This document shows positions 24,212 through 36,670 of a DNA stretch of 64,000 nt, one piece after another. The first letter of the stretch is position 1. Each line of letters opens with the position of its first letter. Both the position numbers and the translations under genes were made by a program. The notes below the pieces were generated by a model that was not told the origin of the DNA, ran no database searches, and saw only the letters and a program-made list of their open reading frames with translations. The DNA comes from Macrolepiota albuminosa (Eukaryota; Basidiomycota; Agaricomycetes; Agaricales; Agaricaceae), in assembly GCA_027475525.1 (NCBI GenBank), contig JAMWFC010000051.1, forward strand, positions 3,270,616 to 3,334,615, in the 5' to 3' direction.

Positions 24212-25433
24212 GGCCGTAAAGAATATCGAAACAGAGAAGAACAGGAGGAAGGAAACTAAAGAGCATTGAGGTAGGAGTTGAACAGATATATCCATAATTT
24301 TACAAGCTTGATCAGAGGCAGTGTACAACAGCATCACCGTAGTATGTCAATCTGCCATCTGACCTGATGAATATTGATAGTTCGACGGCAGTACTCAACC
24401 TGGATATCCTGTTGCTGCCCTCGTACTTGATGGTGTCCATTACATGATTGAGTTCAAGTGAACGTGGACATTATTGATGGTTGAAGCGACACGGTCAGGT
24501 ACCACGTCCGGTTGTCAGACCTAGGTGTGCCCACTGGCGACCAATTGTGCAGCGTGACATGATTCTATACAACCAGGGAACCTATGGGAACGAGTAGGAG
24601 CTACAGTGGACATACCAGGGGGTGATAAGTTCACGGCGTTACCCTATACCCGATCAGACAAGCGTTGGCTGATCAGACTTCAGCCTGATTAGGTCTCTGT
24701 TAGAACCCTTTACGCTACGTTCCTTAGTCAAGTGTAAATGACTAAGGGTGTTGGGCCACAACATGTGCTATGTATATAAGTAAGAGAAAAAGAAAGGGAA
24801 GAGAAACAATCCTGACCCCTGATGTTGTCACATTAACAAGGTTGATGAAAAACTGACAGGTAGCTTCCTCACAGTACCCTGAGTCTGTTTACATACTCTG
24901 AGGGTACATATTATTATCTTTACATACAAACATCAGATACTGACTACAAATACCTAGCTGTTTTATTAGTTGCATTCTAAATTAAATTCAATATACACCA
25001 CAATTACAAAGTGTGTGTGCATGTAACTAAGCCCCACAAGCCACATGAATAAAAATAAACTTTACAATTCACATCATCAGGCGGCTGTGCAATTTACAGC
25101 CAGACCGTCAGTAGTGCTTGAGAAAGCCAGTCTTTCAAAACTCATTAGGATTGTGCAAATGATTACAACATGTGTGCAGAGTGGAGGGGGTTTCCAATGC
25201 TCCTCTTTGTAGCGAACGACTTTTGAAGACTAAAGTTCTACTTGCGCGAATGGAGCTGCCGAGACGACTGCGACAGAGATGTACTTTGTCCGTCTTTCCA
25301 TTGCTGATAGCGACCCCAATGGTTGTGGGTACCAGCCAATCTCGAAGCTGGTCACAGGATCAATGCCTTGCAGAGGAGGTCATGACACCCAACGCAAAAC
25401 AAAGGCAAAAAAAGTCAGATTTTGTCTTTGTTC
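24212..25433. other. Intergenic; contains an LTR-like fragment
   Basis: From about 24,623 the sequence starts TGATAAGTTCACGG and carries a TATA-like TATGTATATAAG near 24,770, followed by a purine-rich stretch. This resembles a fungal LTR with its promoter. I could not find a matching 3' border or target duplication, so it is only a candidate. The rest shows no coding sequence. Confidence 0.35.
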
Positions 25434-25471
25434 ACGCGTCGCTTGGTGATCCTGCACGCGTTTCCCACGTG
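25434..25471 (+). promoter_or_regulatory. Two MCB-type ACGCGT boxes and a CACGTG E-box
   Basis: ACGCGT occurs at 25,434-25,439 and 25,456-25,461, and CACGTG at 25,466-25,471, all within 91 bp upstream of the ATG at 25,525. ACGCGT is the binding site of the fungal MBF complex that drives G1/S genes. Whether these are used is inference from the known consensus and the position. Confidence 0.4.
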
Positions 25472-25524
25472 CGTTGAGCGTGCGAGTCTGATGAAGAAAG
25501 TGGCAAGCCTTGGCTCAGACTACG

Positions 25525-26796
25525 ATGCTTTTTGGGCTCTTTTCTCGCAAAAGAGCCCTCGAGCTCACCGCCTCGGACGACGACAAACACCCGTCGCCAC
25601 CGTGCGAACCCCCATTGACTCCATCTCCGCCCCCCGACGCCCCCGACGTAGCCTCTCTCCGCGCTTACATCCTCTCCATCCCTCCACAGACGCTCCACAC
25701 CTATACCGCCTCCCGCCTCCACTCCGACCTCGACCCCGCGACCTTCCGCCATCTCGCTGCCTTTTTCGCCGAGCTATCTCCCCCACCGAAGCTCCACTGT
25801 GTGCGGTGCCACAAGGCGTTCTTCGAGATCGAGAATACGGACAGGAGCTGTCTTGTCGCCCACGACGACGAGAGCGCGGAGGTAGAGCGTGTGTCGGCCA
25901 AATCTAAGGACAAGGGAACGTTGTATGAGACGACATGGAGCTGTTGTGGGAAGACCGTGGAGGGCGATGGGGATATGGGTCCGCCGGACGGGTGGTGTTA
26001 TGAGGGCCAGCATACCGTGCGTCTCTCCATTCTCCCTCTGTAACCCACTTGGCTGACAAATCATGCAGACCGACACTAAACGCGCACGGTTTCGTGCAGA
26101 CTCGACGATGCACGACGACAAGCTTGTCTCATGCGAGCGTCTACGATGCGGCATGCCCCCGCGCAGCACACGCAAGCGTGGCCGGCCCGTTGCTGAAGAC
26201 GAGGACGAGCATTCCTCCGCAACGTCCTCGCACCCGTCGACGAACGCCTCCCCGCGTTCGTCCAACGGCCGTAAGAAGGCCCGCACACGCGCACCACCGC
26301 CTCCCCTCGAAGAGTCCAACCAGATGGACATCGTGCATGACAACGACAATGACGTTACCTGCCCTTCCCCCGGCCCTGCGCCCTCATGTCCCAAACCCAA
26401 CCTGAAACCGCGTGCTAAACCGAAACCGAAACCGAAATCCAAACCTGCGAGCGCGACGACGACGGTGCCCAAAACAAGCAGCCCCCTCGTCCTCGCGCCA
26501 CCCTTTGTTTCGCGCCCGTCGTCCCCCGATGCCAACAAGGTCCAGGTTGTGATCACGTCGAGCTCTGCCTCTGTGTCACCCGCGAGGTCGAGGAAGGACT
26601 CGGGTGTCTCGGTGGGAAGGGGCAGGGGGAGCATCAAAGCCAGAGCCAAGGGAAAGGTGCGGACGCTTGAGGAGGTCGTGGTGTCTCGGTGGGAAGGGGC
26701 AGGGGGAGCATCAAAGCCAGAGCCAAGGGAAAGGTGCGGACGCTTGAGGAGGTCGTGGATTCGAGCGTGGATGCTGAAAGGGCCATGGGCGGCTAA
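25525..26796 (+). CDS. CHORD-like zinc-binding protein with basic disordered tail
   Basis: The start is taken at the ATG of MLFGLFSRKR. A Pro-rich segment and a helical segment (ASLRAYILSIPPQ) precede a cysteine/histidine block: CVRC, 12 residues on CLVAH, then TTWSCCGK and CYEGQH. This order (CxxC, CxxxH, WxCC, CxxxH) matches the layout of CHORD-type zinc domains. An intron at 26,018-26,067 joins YEGQHT to TDTKRARF. The remainder is a low-complexity basic tail with a KPKPKPKSKP run, a GRGRG motif and many Ser-Pro sites, suggesting a disordered nuclear protein. The exact 77-bp duplication at 26,603-26,756 shifts the frame. Removing one copy gives VRTLEEVV/DSSVDAERAMGG and a TAA at 26,794-26,796. 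Function unknown. Confidence 0.72.
26603..26756. repeat. Exact 77-bp tandem duplication in a coding exon
   Basis: Copies 26,603-26,679 and 26,680-26,756 are identical. Collapsing one copy restores a short natural C-terminus to the CHORD-like protein. Confidence 0.96.
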
Positions 26797-27685
26797 ACCA
26801 GGTGACGAGCTTCTTCATTCCATCTCTCCTTCATCCGAATTTCCTGCCGGATGGTCTATGATAATAACTATCATATCTACTGCTGGCAGCTCAGATATAC
26901 TCATTCTCTATCTCCGCTTTTTTTTTATCTGATACATTGTATCCGTGCGTTCCTTATTATATTATATCGCGCCGTTGAGCGAATATATTCACTCCCTTTA
27001 TTTTATCATACCTCTCACCAATATGCATATATTGACATTCCTTTCTTGGTTATATCTCTCTTGCATACCATTGTATATTATACTTATTACACGATTTGAA
27101 AATACGTGTTGACAAGCATTGTATAATTTTTGGACCAATGACACAAGTTTGCTTGTGGATTTAAAAGTATGGATATGATACCATACTTATTGATGGCATT
27201 TTGGGGAGGTAAATTAAATGGGAAATGGGTACCTCAACTTGAGTCCATGGATGATCTACAGTATATTCAAATCCATCAACTGAACCTCTTTCTGTCTAGC
27301 CTCATGCCATGTGTATTCTTTGATTATTGTCTGTTGAGGTTGATGCTACCATTGTGCACAGACTCACCTCTTTGTGAGGATCTCTACTATTCACACAACA
27401 CTTACATATTAGACTTTATCCCACAAGTATACTTAGTTCCATTTGTATACATCAGCAATAGATCTTACCACTTACATACATTTAATCATACAGGTGCATA
27501 ACAGTCAATTTGATTGAGGGCATGAAACTATACTACACACTGTTCTACGTTACTTCCATCTCATAGCTACAGCCAAACTGAATTATGTACATCTGAGTCA
27601 GAGATCCAATGCTACTTTGCAGAGATACTAACCTTTTCATACATTGAAACAAACTTGCAGAATCATTCTTCTTGATCAATTTCCA
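26797..27685. other. AT-rich intergenic stretch
   Basis: Lies between the convergent CHORD-like gene and the NLR. A 110-codon open frame (27,169-27,501, +) has no recognisable motif and lies in AT-rich, CpG-poor sequence, so I do not call it a gene. Confidence 0.4.
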
Positions 27686-30600
27686 TTATTTCTGATGTTT
27701 TAAATGAGTATAGACTACTTTAAGTGTGGTAAAAAAAAACTTACGATTTTGGCTACCTTGAGACTGGACATCTTGTGGTGCATAACATTCTGTCCATTGA
27801 TGACCAAGCCTACATTGAGATAGGTCAAGAGAAAGGGAGCCATATCGAGAAATAATGAGAGTGTTGTGGGAATGACGAAGGACCTGAAGAATGTTTGGTG
27901 GAACCCACATTAAAGGAGTGTCATTGTAAGAAGACAGAATCCATCCATTGGAAGTAGAATACCATGGCAGATTGACTATCTGTGATGGCTGAACAGATTG
28001 GTTGCTGGATTGAGAGACATGTGGGGTTGGATCAAGTGAAAACATGGTAGATGTGACTCTATTGTTATAGCCTTGTGATTGCTGCATTACTTCAGAGGAA
28101 AAAGTATTTTCCTCTTGTACAGATTTATAATAAGATTCAGAGAGAACTTGAGGTTCATATGTTGAATGTTTATCAGATGTTACTAGACTAGTTTTGGTGC
28201 TATGTAACTGTTGAGTACTTGAAACATTCCATACTCTTATAGAGTGATCGTTAGAGCCAGATACAATTTTGAGCCCATCAGGTGAGAATGCAACAGATCT
28301 GACAGTCTCAGTGTGGCCATGGAATTCCTGCACCTTTTTTCCAGTTGAGACATCCCATACACATACAGATTTGTCAGCAGATCCAGATACAATTTGAGTG
28401 CCATCAGGGGAAAAGGCAACAGATTCGACCTCACTAGTGTGGCCTTGAAACTCTTGCACCTTTTGACAAGTAGATAAATCATACACACATATCAATTTAC
28501 TACTAAATACATATGCAGTTTGAGTCCTATCCAGTGAAAAGGCAACAAATGTATCAGGAGTGGAGATGTGGAACTTTTGCACTTGTTTACCAGTTGAGAC
28601 ATCCCACACAGTTATGGAGTAACAAATAGATGCAGATAGAATTTGAGTCCCATCAGGTGAAAATGCAACAGACCAACAACTATGATGATTCTCTTGTAAC
28701 TCATGTATTTTTTTACCAGTTGATACATCCCACACACACACAAATTTGTCCTGAGCAGATCCAATTTGAGTCCCATCAGGTGAAAAGGCAACAGAGTTGA
28801 CAATATCAGTGTGGCCTAGTAACTCTTGCACCTTTTTACCAGTTGATACATTCCACACACATATAGATTTTTCATAAGATCCAAATACAATTTGAGTTCC
28901 ATCAGGTGAAAAGGAAACAGATGAGACAGATGAGATATAAGTAGTAGGGTATAGTAACTCTTGCACCTTTTTTCCAGTTGATCCATCCCAGACACACACA
29001 GATTGGTCATAAGATCCAGATCCAATTTGAGTCCCATCAGGTGAAAAGGCAACAGATGCAACACTATTAGTGTGGCCTGGTGACTCTTGCACCTTTTTAC
29101 CAGTTGATACATTCCACACACATATAGATTTGTCATAAGATCCAGATACAATTTGAGTCCCATCAGGTGAAAAGGCAACAGATGTGACATCAAGAGTGTG
29201 GCCATGTAACTCTTGCATCTTTTTTCCAGTTGATACATCCCACACACATGTAGATTTGTCATAAGATCCAGACAAAATTTGAGTCCCATCAGGTGAGAAG
29301 GCAACAGAGAAAACACCTCTAGTGTGGCCTGATAACTTTTGCACCTTTTCACCAGTTGATACATCCCACACATATATAAGTGTATCACCAGATGCAGATA
29401 CAATTTGAGTCCCATCAGGTGAAAAAGCAACAGATAAAACACCTCTAGTGTGGCCTGATAACTTTTGCACTTGTTTACCAGTTGATATATTCCACACACA
29501 TATAGATTTGTCATAAGATCCAGACACAATTTGAATCCCATCAGGTGAAAAGGCAACAGATGTGACACTATCAGTGTGGCCTAGTAACTCTTGCACCTTT
29601 TTGCCAGTTGATACATCCCACACACATATGTATTTATCATCAGATCCAGATACAATTTGAGTCCCATTAGGTGAAAATGCAACAGATGTGACAGTGTTTG
29701 TGTGTCCTTCAAATTCCTGCACCTTTTTACTAGTTGAGACATCCCATACATATACACAATTATCACCTGATCCAGATACAATTTGAGTTCCATCAGGTGA
29801 AAAGGCAACAGATGTGACCAAAAAAGGGTGGGCAGTTACTGTGTTTTTCCTCTTTTTACCAGTTGGTAAATCCCATACAAAGTGATGTTCATCATAAGAT
29901 CCAGATGCAATTTGAGTTGGATCAAGTGAAAGAGTAATTGTTATGTTCCAATATTTGCACCTTTTAAACTGGTTCACCTTTTTACCAGTTGATACATCCC
30001 ACATATATATATGTTCATCACCAGATGCAGATACAATGTGAGTCCCATTAGGTGAAAAAGCAACAGAGTTGACACTATAAAGGTGGCTTTGTAAATCTTG
30101 TATTTTTTTACCAGTTGATATATCCCACACACACACAGATTTGTCATAAGATCCAGATACAATTTGAGTCCCATTAGGTGAAAAAGCAACAGATGCAACA
30201 CTATTAATGTGGCCTAGTAACTCTTGTGCCTTTTCACCAGTTGATACATCCCACACACATATAGAGTTGTCATAAGATCCAGACACAATTTGAGTCTCAT
30301 CAGGTGAGAAGGCAACAGATAAAACACCTCTAGTGTGGCCTGATAACTTTTTCACCTTTTCACCAGTTGATACATCCCACACATATATAAGTGTATCACT
30401 AGATGCAGATACAATTTGAGTCCCATCATGTGAAAGAGCAACAGATGTGACACTATCAGTGTGGCCTAGTAACTCTTGTACTTTTTTACCAGTTGAGACA
30501 TCCCATATATATATACAATTATCACCAGATGCAGATACAATCTGAGTTCCATCAGAAGAAAAAGCAACAGATGTGACCCAATCAGTGTGGCCTTGTAACT

Positions 30601-33600
30601 CTTGCACTTTTTTACCAGTTGATACATTCCACACATATATAGAGTTATCATCAGATCCAGATACAATTTGTGTCCCATCAGGTGAAAAGGCAATAGAGGT
30701 AACCCAAAAAGTGTAGCCTCGTAATGCTTGCATCTTTTTACCACTTGATACATCCCATACATATATACAATTATTTTGTGACCCACATACAATTTGGGTC
30801 CCATCCTTTGAAAATGCAACAGAACTGATAAAGGCCCCACTAAATTTCTGAACATTTTTACCAGTTGAAACATCCCACACACATACAGATTTATCAGCAG
30901 ATCCAGATACAATTTGAGTGCCATCAGGTGAAAAGGCAGCAGATGTGACCCAATTAGTGTGGCCTTGTAACTCTTGCATTTTTTTACCAGTTGAAACATT
31001 CCATATATTTACACAATTATCATGAGATCCAGATACAATTTGAGTCCCATCAGGTGAAAAGGCAACAGATAAAACACTATGAGTGTTGCCTAGTAACTTT
31101 TGCACCTTTTTACCAGTTGATACATTCCACACATATATAGATTTGTCATAAGATCCAGATACAATTTGAGTCCCATCAGGTGAAAAAGCAACAGATGAGA
31201 CACTATTAGTGTGGCCTAGTAAATCTTGCACTCTCTTACCAGTTGATACATCCCACACACATATGCAACAGATGAGACACTATTAGTGTGGCCTAGTAAA
31301 TCTTGCACTCTCTTACCAGTTGATACATCCCACACACATATAGACTTATTACTAGATCCAGACACAATTTGAGTCCCATCAGGTGAAAATGCAACAGATA
31401 AAACACTCTGAATGTTGCCTAGTAACTCTTGCACCTTTTTACCAGTTGATACATTCCACACACATATAGATTTGTCATAAGATCCAGATACAATTTGACA
31501 CCCATCAGGTGAAAAGGCAACAGATGAGACACTATTAGTGTGGCCTAGTAAATCTTGCACTCTCTTACCAGTTGATACATCCCACACACATATAGACTTA
31601 TTACTAGATCCAGACACAATTTGAGTCCCATCAGGTGAAAAAGCAATAGATGTGATATTATAATAGCCACGGAAGCTTCGCCACGAATGACGAGGTACAT
31701 TCCACACCTCTATAGAGTTATCATCAAATCCAGATACAACTTGTGTCCCATCAGGTGAAAAAGCAACAGGTGTGATTCGACCAATATCACTTTGAAACTC
31801 TTGCACTTTTTTTCCAGTTGAGACATTCCACACACACAATGAGTTGTTGGTAAATCCAGACACAATTTGAGTCCCATTAGGTGAGTATGCAACACATTCG
31901 ACTTCAATGTCAGAATTTAATTTTAGCAATGGTGCTTCCACTTTGGAACCTTCAATCCATGGCAAAAATCTAAATTGATTTTTCCATTGTGTTATAAAAT
32001 TGCCACCTTCCCATGTTGATAATGCAGACAAATAAAGATGAGGAGTTGATAATGCTACCTTATTTGCACTAAAATATTTAGCAAAGTTTATAGCATCCTG
32101 AAGATCTTTCATCAAATCTGGAGATTCTATTGCATACTATTTATTATAATTAGCTTGACAAAAAGACTAGACTAAATTAGCAGTCTTACCTCAGAGAATT
32201 TTTTAGCTATTTGGTAAATGGCTGTTCCACAATCATGAGATAATTGCATAAGATTCATAGTTTCTATCCAGAAGAGAAATTTATCATAAAGAAATTGTGA
32301 TATTTTGCCTGAAAAATGTTTAAATGTACTCAGATCAAGAGTATTGGCCATAGGTTGAAGTACATGATGAGCCCAATGTTTACATGCATATTTTAATTCA
32401 TTGGAAATTGTTTCTTTTTTACTTTCAAGATCAGATACTTCATTATCAAATAAAAAAGATGATTCAAGGCCACATATATTAAATTTGAGGCCTGTCATCA
32501 TAATGTTGAAACACTGAGTAGCAAGAAACTTATTATTGATTCAAGGCCACATATATTAAATTTGAGGCCTGTCATCATAATGTTGAAACACTGAGTAGCA
32601 AGAAACTTATTATGATCAATTGCATTACAACTCATATTCAGTGCATATTTTTGCATAGTAATATTTGAACAAGCTTGTTCAAAAATAAAATCAGGAAAGG
32701 ATGCATGGTACCAAAAAACACATTCATCTTTAATAAACAGAACTGCATGGAGGTTTTCAACAACATTTTGAGCCTGATCTACATCTTTAGAATTATTGAG
32801 TATTGCAGCAAGAGAAGGAGATATACGCTCTTCTGCACAAAGAAGTGTGTGCAAAACACATCTTTAGAATTATTGAGTATTGCAGCAAGAGAAGGAGATA
32901 TACGCTCTTCTGCACAAAGAAGTGTGTGCAAAACTTTTAACCAAGCATTTAGATCATCATTCTCAAAGCCAGTAAAAGCTTCATATAAAATTTGACAATA
33001 AATATTATTAACTTGTGAGAATTGATTTGTTTGCAGAGAATGTGCATAAGGTGTAAGTAAGTTTTTCAATTTGTTTCCTTGTTCCATTGAAGTAGATCCA
33101 TCAGGATAAGATATATATTTAACTGCAGTTGAAGCATATATGAAGAGACCATCTGCTTTCTTTGCAAGAGTGTCAAGTCCATGATCATTTTTAAGTTTTG
33201 GAAGACTATAATGCAAGTATTTTTCAATATCTTTTTGAACATCTTCTTTAGCAACATCATATAGATGACAAACAGCCTTTGATGTAAATGATTCACATAA
33301 ATGAGCAAGTTCAGGATCTGGTCGACTTGTAACAAGGAATTTGAGACCAGACAAATAATTATCATTGATCATTGTAAAAAGGTCTTTTAGAAAAGCTAAC
33401 CCTCCTCTTCCTTCAATTTCATCCAAAGCATCAATAACAATAAGATATGATGAATGATTGGTTGAATGTTTATTTATAGATTTTTGCCATGGATCAGCTA
33501 AAAGATCTTTCATCTGCTTTGAAAGTATATCAACTGAGTCAAACCTGTCAGCATTATGCAAGGATTGTGCAAATAACTTTGAATTTCGAGCAAGCTGATA

Positions 33601-35178
33601 TACAAGTGTTGGAATGATGAATTTCTTATGTTTTGTATCATGAAACTGTCGAGAGCAAAAAAATGAGGCTTTGAGAATACAAGGCATATTTAAAGCCTCA
33701 TCACTGAAATGCTGGGCCACAGTATATGCAATTGTTGATTTTCCTGATCCTGCTTGGCCAGTTAACCAGAAAACATGAGGAGATTCTGGTGTTACATCTT
33801 GTGCCCATTTATAAATTTGTGCAAGAATAGAAATACGAGTATCTGGAGTGCAAGGTCCACGAGATAATTGTTTTGTATTTTCAAGATCAGCATTGAAGAC
33901 TGCTTTGCGTGAACGAGGCCAGGTATTGAGTTGAAGTTGCTAGTAAATATGTCAACATTCATCCATTACTTATATTAGCAGTTAAACTACCTCAAGTTTT
34001 GGGAATATAGCAGATGTATTCCTATCAATGTGAAGCATGATTTGTCGCTAAGAAAAGTTGCAGTATCACCATTGCTGATAAGCACATAGATTTTAAAAAA
34101 CGTACGTAAAAGGTATTAATATTATTATCAACATTTCTGAGAATTTCCTGGATTTCTGTCTTGACTTGTTCATTTCTCAAAACATCTTTCCATGATCTGT
34201 TGTTTTCTAGTTTATAAAGCTTAAAAAGATCTTCAAGAAGGATTCTATATTTTGGTAAGACAAGTGATGAGAATTTAACCATCATGCGTACCTTGCAAAA
34301 TCTTCTTTCATCTTTGTTGAGACTGTATCTGCTACATCCTCCCTGACCAAAGCTTCTCCTATAATTTCAAATTGTTTTTTAATGCTAGTTATCGACTCCT
34401 TTAGTGTTTCATAGTTATCATGCACAGCCTACATTTAGTTCAGCAAAGCACTCAGAGAAGTACAATAAGAATGTACATTTCCAAGATGAATCAGCATGTT
34501 GACAGCAACAATTGGTACTTTGAAAGGTGTCCCTTCAAGTAACTTCTCCGCCTGTCCAAGAATAATTTCGAGGCCATGCAAAGCAGTATTGAGTCCATGC
34601 TTAGCCTTTGAGCCATGAAAATAACCTATTGAAAGTGAGTTGGTTGCATCTTTGTTTCAATCAATTATCTACCTGGTTTAGTCTTGTCAGTTTCTTCCAA
34701 CACAATTTCAGAAGAAATGGCATTGGATGTTGAAGGGTTTCCACTACCTATTACTAGCTGCTCAAACTCTGTAATGTAAGAACATTGATGGACTCACCAC
34801 CCTCTGTCTGCTCAGCTGTACCTGATGAAACATTTGTTTTTTCAAGGGTATTGGGATGAGAAGAAATTCCTTCATTCGAAATAACCATGGCAGGACCTTG
34901 CGGACCTGAGGATGGATGTCAGAATTCTCATTGTCAGAAACTAATAGTAAGTAGATACTAATAATGGGCACTCCAGGCGGCCCTTGAATGCTTGCAGTTG
35001 GGACATCTGTGGTTACATTTGCACTTGGATCCTCCGATGCGCCTTGAGGAGAAGGCGATGGAGTACGGCTGCCGGGCTTCTTGAAAAGGTCCTTTACTGG
35101 AGCAAGAAGGTGACGTTGAACCCATTTCCTGTTTGAGCGTTGAGCATGCATATCTTGTTTCTGAGCGTTGTGCGACAT
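27686..35178 (-). CDS. NLR/STAND protein: 4-helix-bundle domain, NACHT, about 29 WD40 repeats
   Basis: STAND NLRs are fungal immune-type receptors: WD40 repeats sense, NACHT oligomerises with NTP, and the N-domain executes. The start MSHNAQKQDMHAQRSNRKW opens a disordered Ser/Pro region. Next comes a helical segment (GLEIILGQAEKLLEG, NYETLKESITSIKKQFEII, RILLEDLFKLYKLE, ILRNVDNNINTF) resembling the MLKL-type four-helix N-domain. NACHT has Walker A GQAGSGKST (near 33,745), Walker B YLIVIDALDEI and TSRPDPEL. A linker with ALSALSTWEGG leads into WD40 repeats (31,915-28,210) and the tail GWILSSYNDTPLMWVPP. Frames are broken only at three 77-bp duplications; collapsing each restores the protein (NNSKDV/DQAQNV, GLESSFLFDN, SVSSVAFSPDG). 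An intron at about 32,116-32,190 joins KFSE to YAIESPDL. Estimated length is about 2,300 residues. The C-terminus probably splices near 27,741 (GTAAGT), so the true stop may lie further left. Confidence 0.85.
28210..31915 (-). repeat. Array of about 29 near-identical 126-bp WD40 repeats
   Basis: Each unit follows SVAFSPDGTQIVSGSxDxxIxVWDVSTGKxVQE, 42 residues. I count five units left of the 31.2 kb duplication in reading order and 24 after it. Most units differ mainly at a few positions: around the GHTxxV segment and the SYDKS/SGDNC segment, which face the top of a propeller. Degenerate units occur at 29,820-29,990 and 28,430-28,720. Twenty-nine repeats could build about four 7-bladed propellers. 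Confidence 0.88.
31188..31341. repeat. Exact 77-bp tandem duplication in the WD40 array
   Basis: Copies 31,188-31,264 and 31,265-31,341 are identical. 77 is not a multiple of the 126-bp repeat, so this is not a WD40 unit gain. Removing one copy fuses the two open frames. Confidence 0.96.
32460..32613. repeat. Exact 77-bp tandem duplication in the NLR
   Basis: Copies 32,460-32,536 and 32,537-32,613 are identical. Collapsing restores GLESSFLFDNEVSDLES. Confidence 0.96.
32781..32934. repeat. Exact 77-bp tandem duplication in the NLR
   Basis: Copies 32,781-32,857 and 32,858-32,934 are identical. Collapsing restores LAAILNNSKDVDQAQNVV. Confidence 0.96.
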
Positions 35179-36670
35179 AGCAATAGGACAATCTCGTAGT
35201 GGACGTTGATAGTTGAGGTTCGGTTGTAAAGAACAAGCAAACGTGTCGTTCTCCCATGAGTACCATCAATCATCTGATCATCTTTTCACAGCGTTTTCTA
35301 GATTTAAATCAAAAAATGACCGGTCTTGTCAGAGCTGAAAAAAACAAATGCCAATTTGAGGACAATGTGTAGTACGTTAGTCCTAATCGTGTCGAAAAGT
35401 TCCCATTAGAACTTCTATATCACGACAATGATCACACGACAAGGTAGCATACAGTGGCGAGTATCTCTGCTGACTCGGACGTTTCAGTCCCATCTGTAAT
35501 GATCACCAGACTCACAACATTTGTCATTGATCAAGAGCATCATGTACGTGGGCTGCGGGGCTGCGACAAATGTGTAAGGCGATTATATAGGAGCAAGAAA
35601 ACGACGTGGGATGCAAAGTACGTACTTAGATCAGGTGCATGAGGTTAGTTCAGGTTCTTGAGTCACACGAGGAAGATGTACGTCGTCTTTGTTTGACTAT
35701 ACGTATTTTTTTTAGTCCACAAGCTGTCGTGTCGGAAGGAAGTCTAATGTGATGCTATGGGAAGTTGTCATAGCGTAGCATTCGAAGAGGGCCTACATGT
35801 CAAGATACTTTGCAGACAAGAGGAGCCATATACAAGACGAAATTTGAACTATAAGATATATAGAGGTTCGAAAATTGGAAGTCATGGAGATCCTTCTGCA
35901 TATAGAAGGTGACCCGAGCATAACCTGATGGAATGGAATTGGTCTTGAATTTTGGGCTGATGAATCGACCAACCTTCTCAAGAACCATCGACGAGGGACG
36001 GAGGCGATAAATAATGTAATGATAGAAGCCCACAGCAGTAATAGCGGACGGAGGTCTAGGTCACTATATCCATGAAGAGTCACTTCGTCCAGGCTTTACG
36101 CGCAGCAGATATTGAAGGCAATCCTGTACGAGGTAATTTGTAGATGCCCCGCTTATGGAATGGCTGGTAGCCTCGTCCATTTCTGCGTAGTGGGTCACCG
36201 GATAGTCACGCCCTTTGTTTGAATGGATGTCTCAAAACGTGTACTCGAGTACTAGGGACCCTTTTATACCGGAGATTTGTTCGTCTACTTCTGCATTTGG
36301 ACACGGCAATTTTTATGATAACACCCAGAAGCTATGTCCCCACCTTCGTACAGTGGACGGAAACTCTGCAAAGCGGGGATTGAGTAACACGTTCTGAAGA
36401 AGATATGGGATGGTTTTCCGCGAAAAGGCAACAGATAACTTGCGTCGTAAGAGCCGGTCGACGCTGAGTTCTGAAGAAGATATGGGATGGTTTTCCGCGA
36501 AAAGGCAACAGATAACTTGCGTCGTAAGAGCCGGTCGACGCTGAATCAAAGTTACCGCCATTTCCTCATGTAATACGGTAGGAGGATAGCGAAACATGTT
36601 TAACGCAGGAACTACTGACCTGATACCAATAAACTGTTTCGTTTACATTTAGTCAGGACACGCTAATCTA
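35179..36670. other. Intergenic, possible small gene on the minus strand
   Basis: A minus-strand segment (about 35,815-36,175) reads MDEATSHSISGASTNYLVQ, then, after a possible intron, AVGFYHYIIYRLRPSSMVL and NSIPSGYARVTFYMQKDL before a stop. The two parts do not splice in one frame by my reading, and I recognise no family. CpG content is gene-like. Otherwise nothing is supported here except the 77-bp duplication. Confidence 0.3.
36391..36544. repeat. Exact 77-bp tandem duplication
   Basis: Copies 36,391-36,467 and 36,468-36,544 are identical. It lies in CpG-rich, apparently non-coding sequence, showing that the phenomenon is not confined to AT-rich repeats. Confidence 0.95.

Noticed and set aside
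25774..26649. 291-codon minus-strand open frame opposite the CHORD-like gene
   Set aside because: It arises from the GC-rich complement of real exons, shows no family motif, and the + strand has the zinc motif, intron and promoter boxes.
31188..31341. Unequal crossing-over adding a WD40 repeat
   Set aside because: The duplicated length is 77, not 126, and breaks the frame; it matches the window-wide 77-bp pattern.
28816..31907. Long minus-strand frames rich in LPFHLMGLKLYL repeats
   Set aside because: They are out-of-frame readings of the WD40 array.
28210..31915. Regular repeats read as a possible CRISPR-like or satellite array
   Set aside because: The 126-bp period and frame match WD40 units in an intact protein; CRISPR arrays do not occur in fungal chromosomes.
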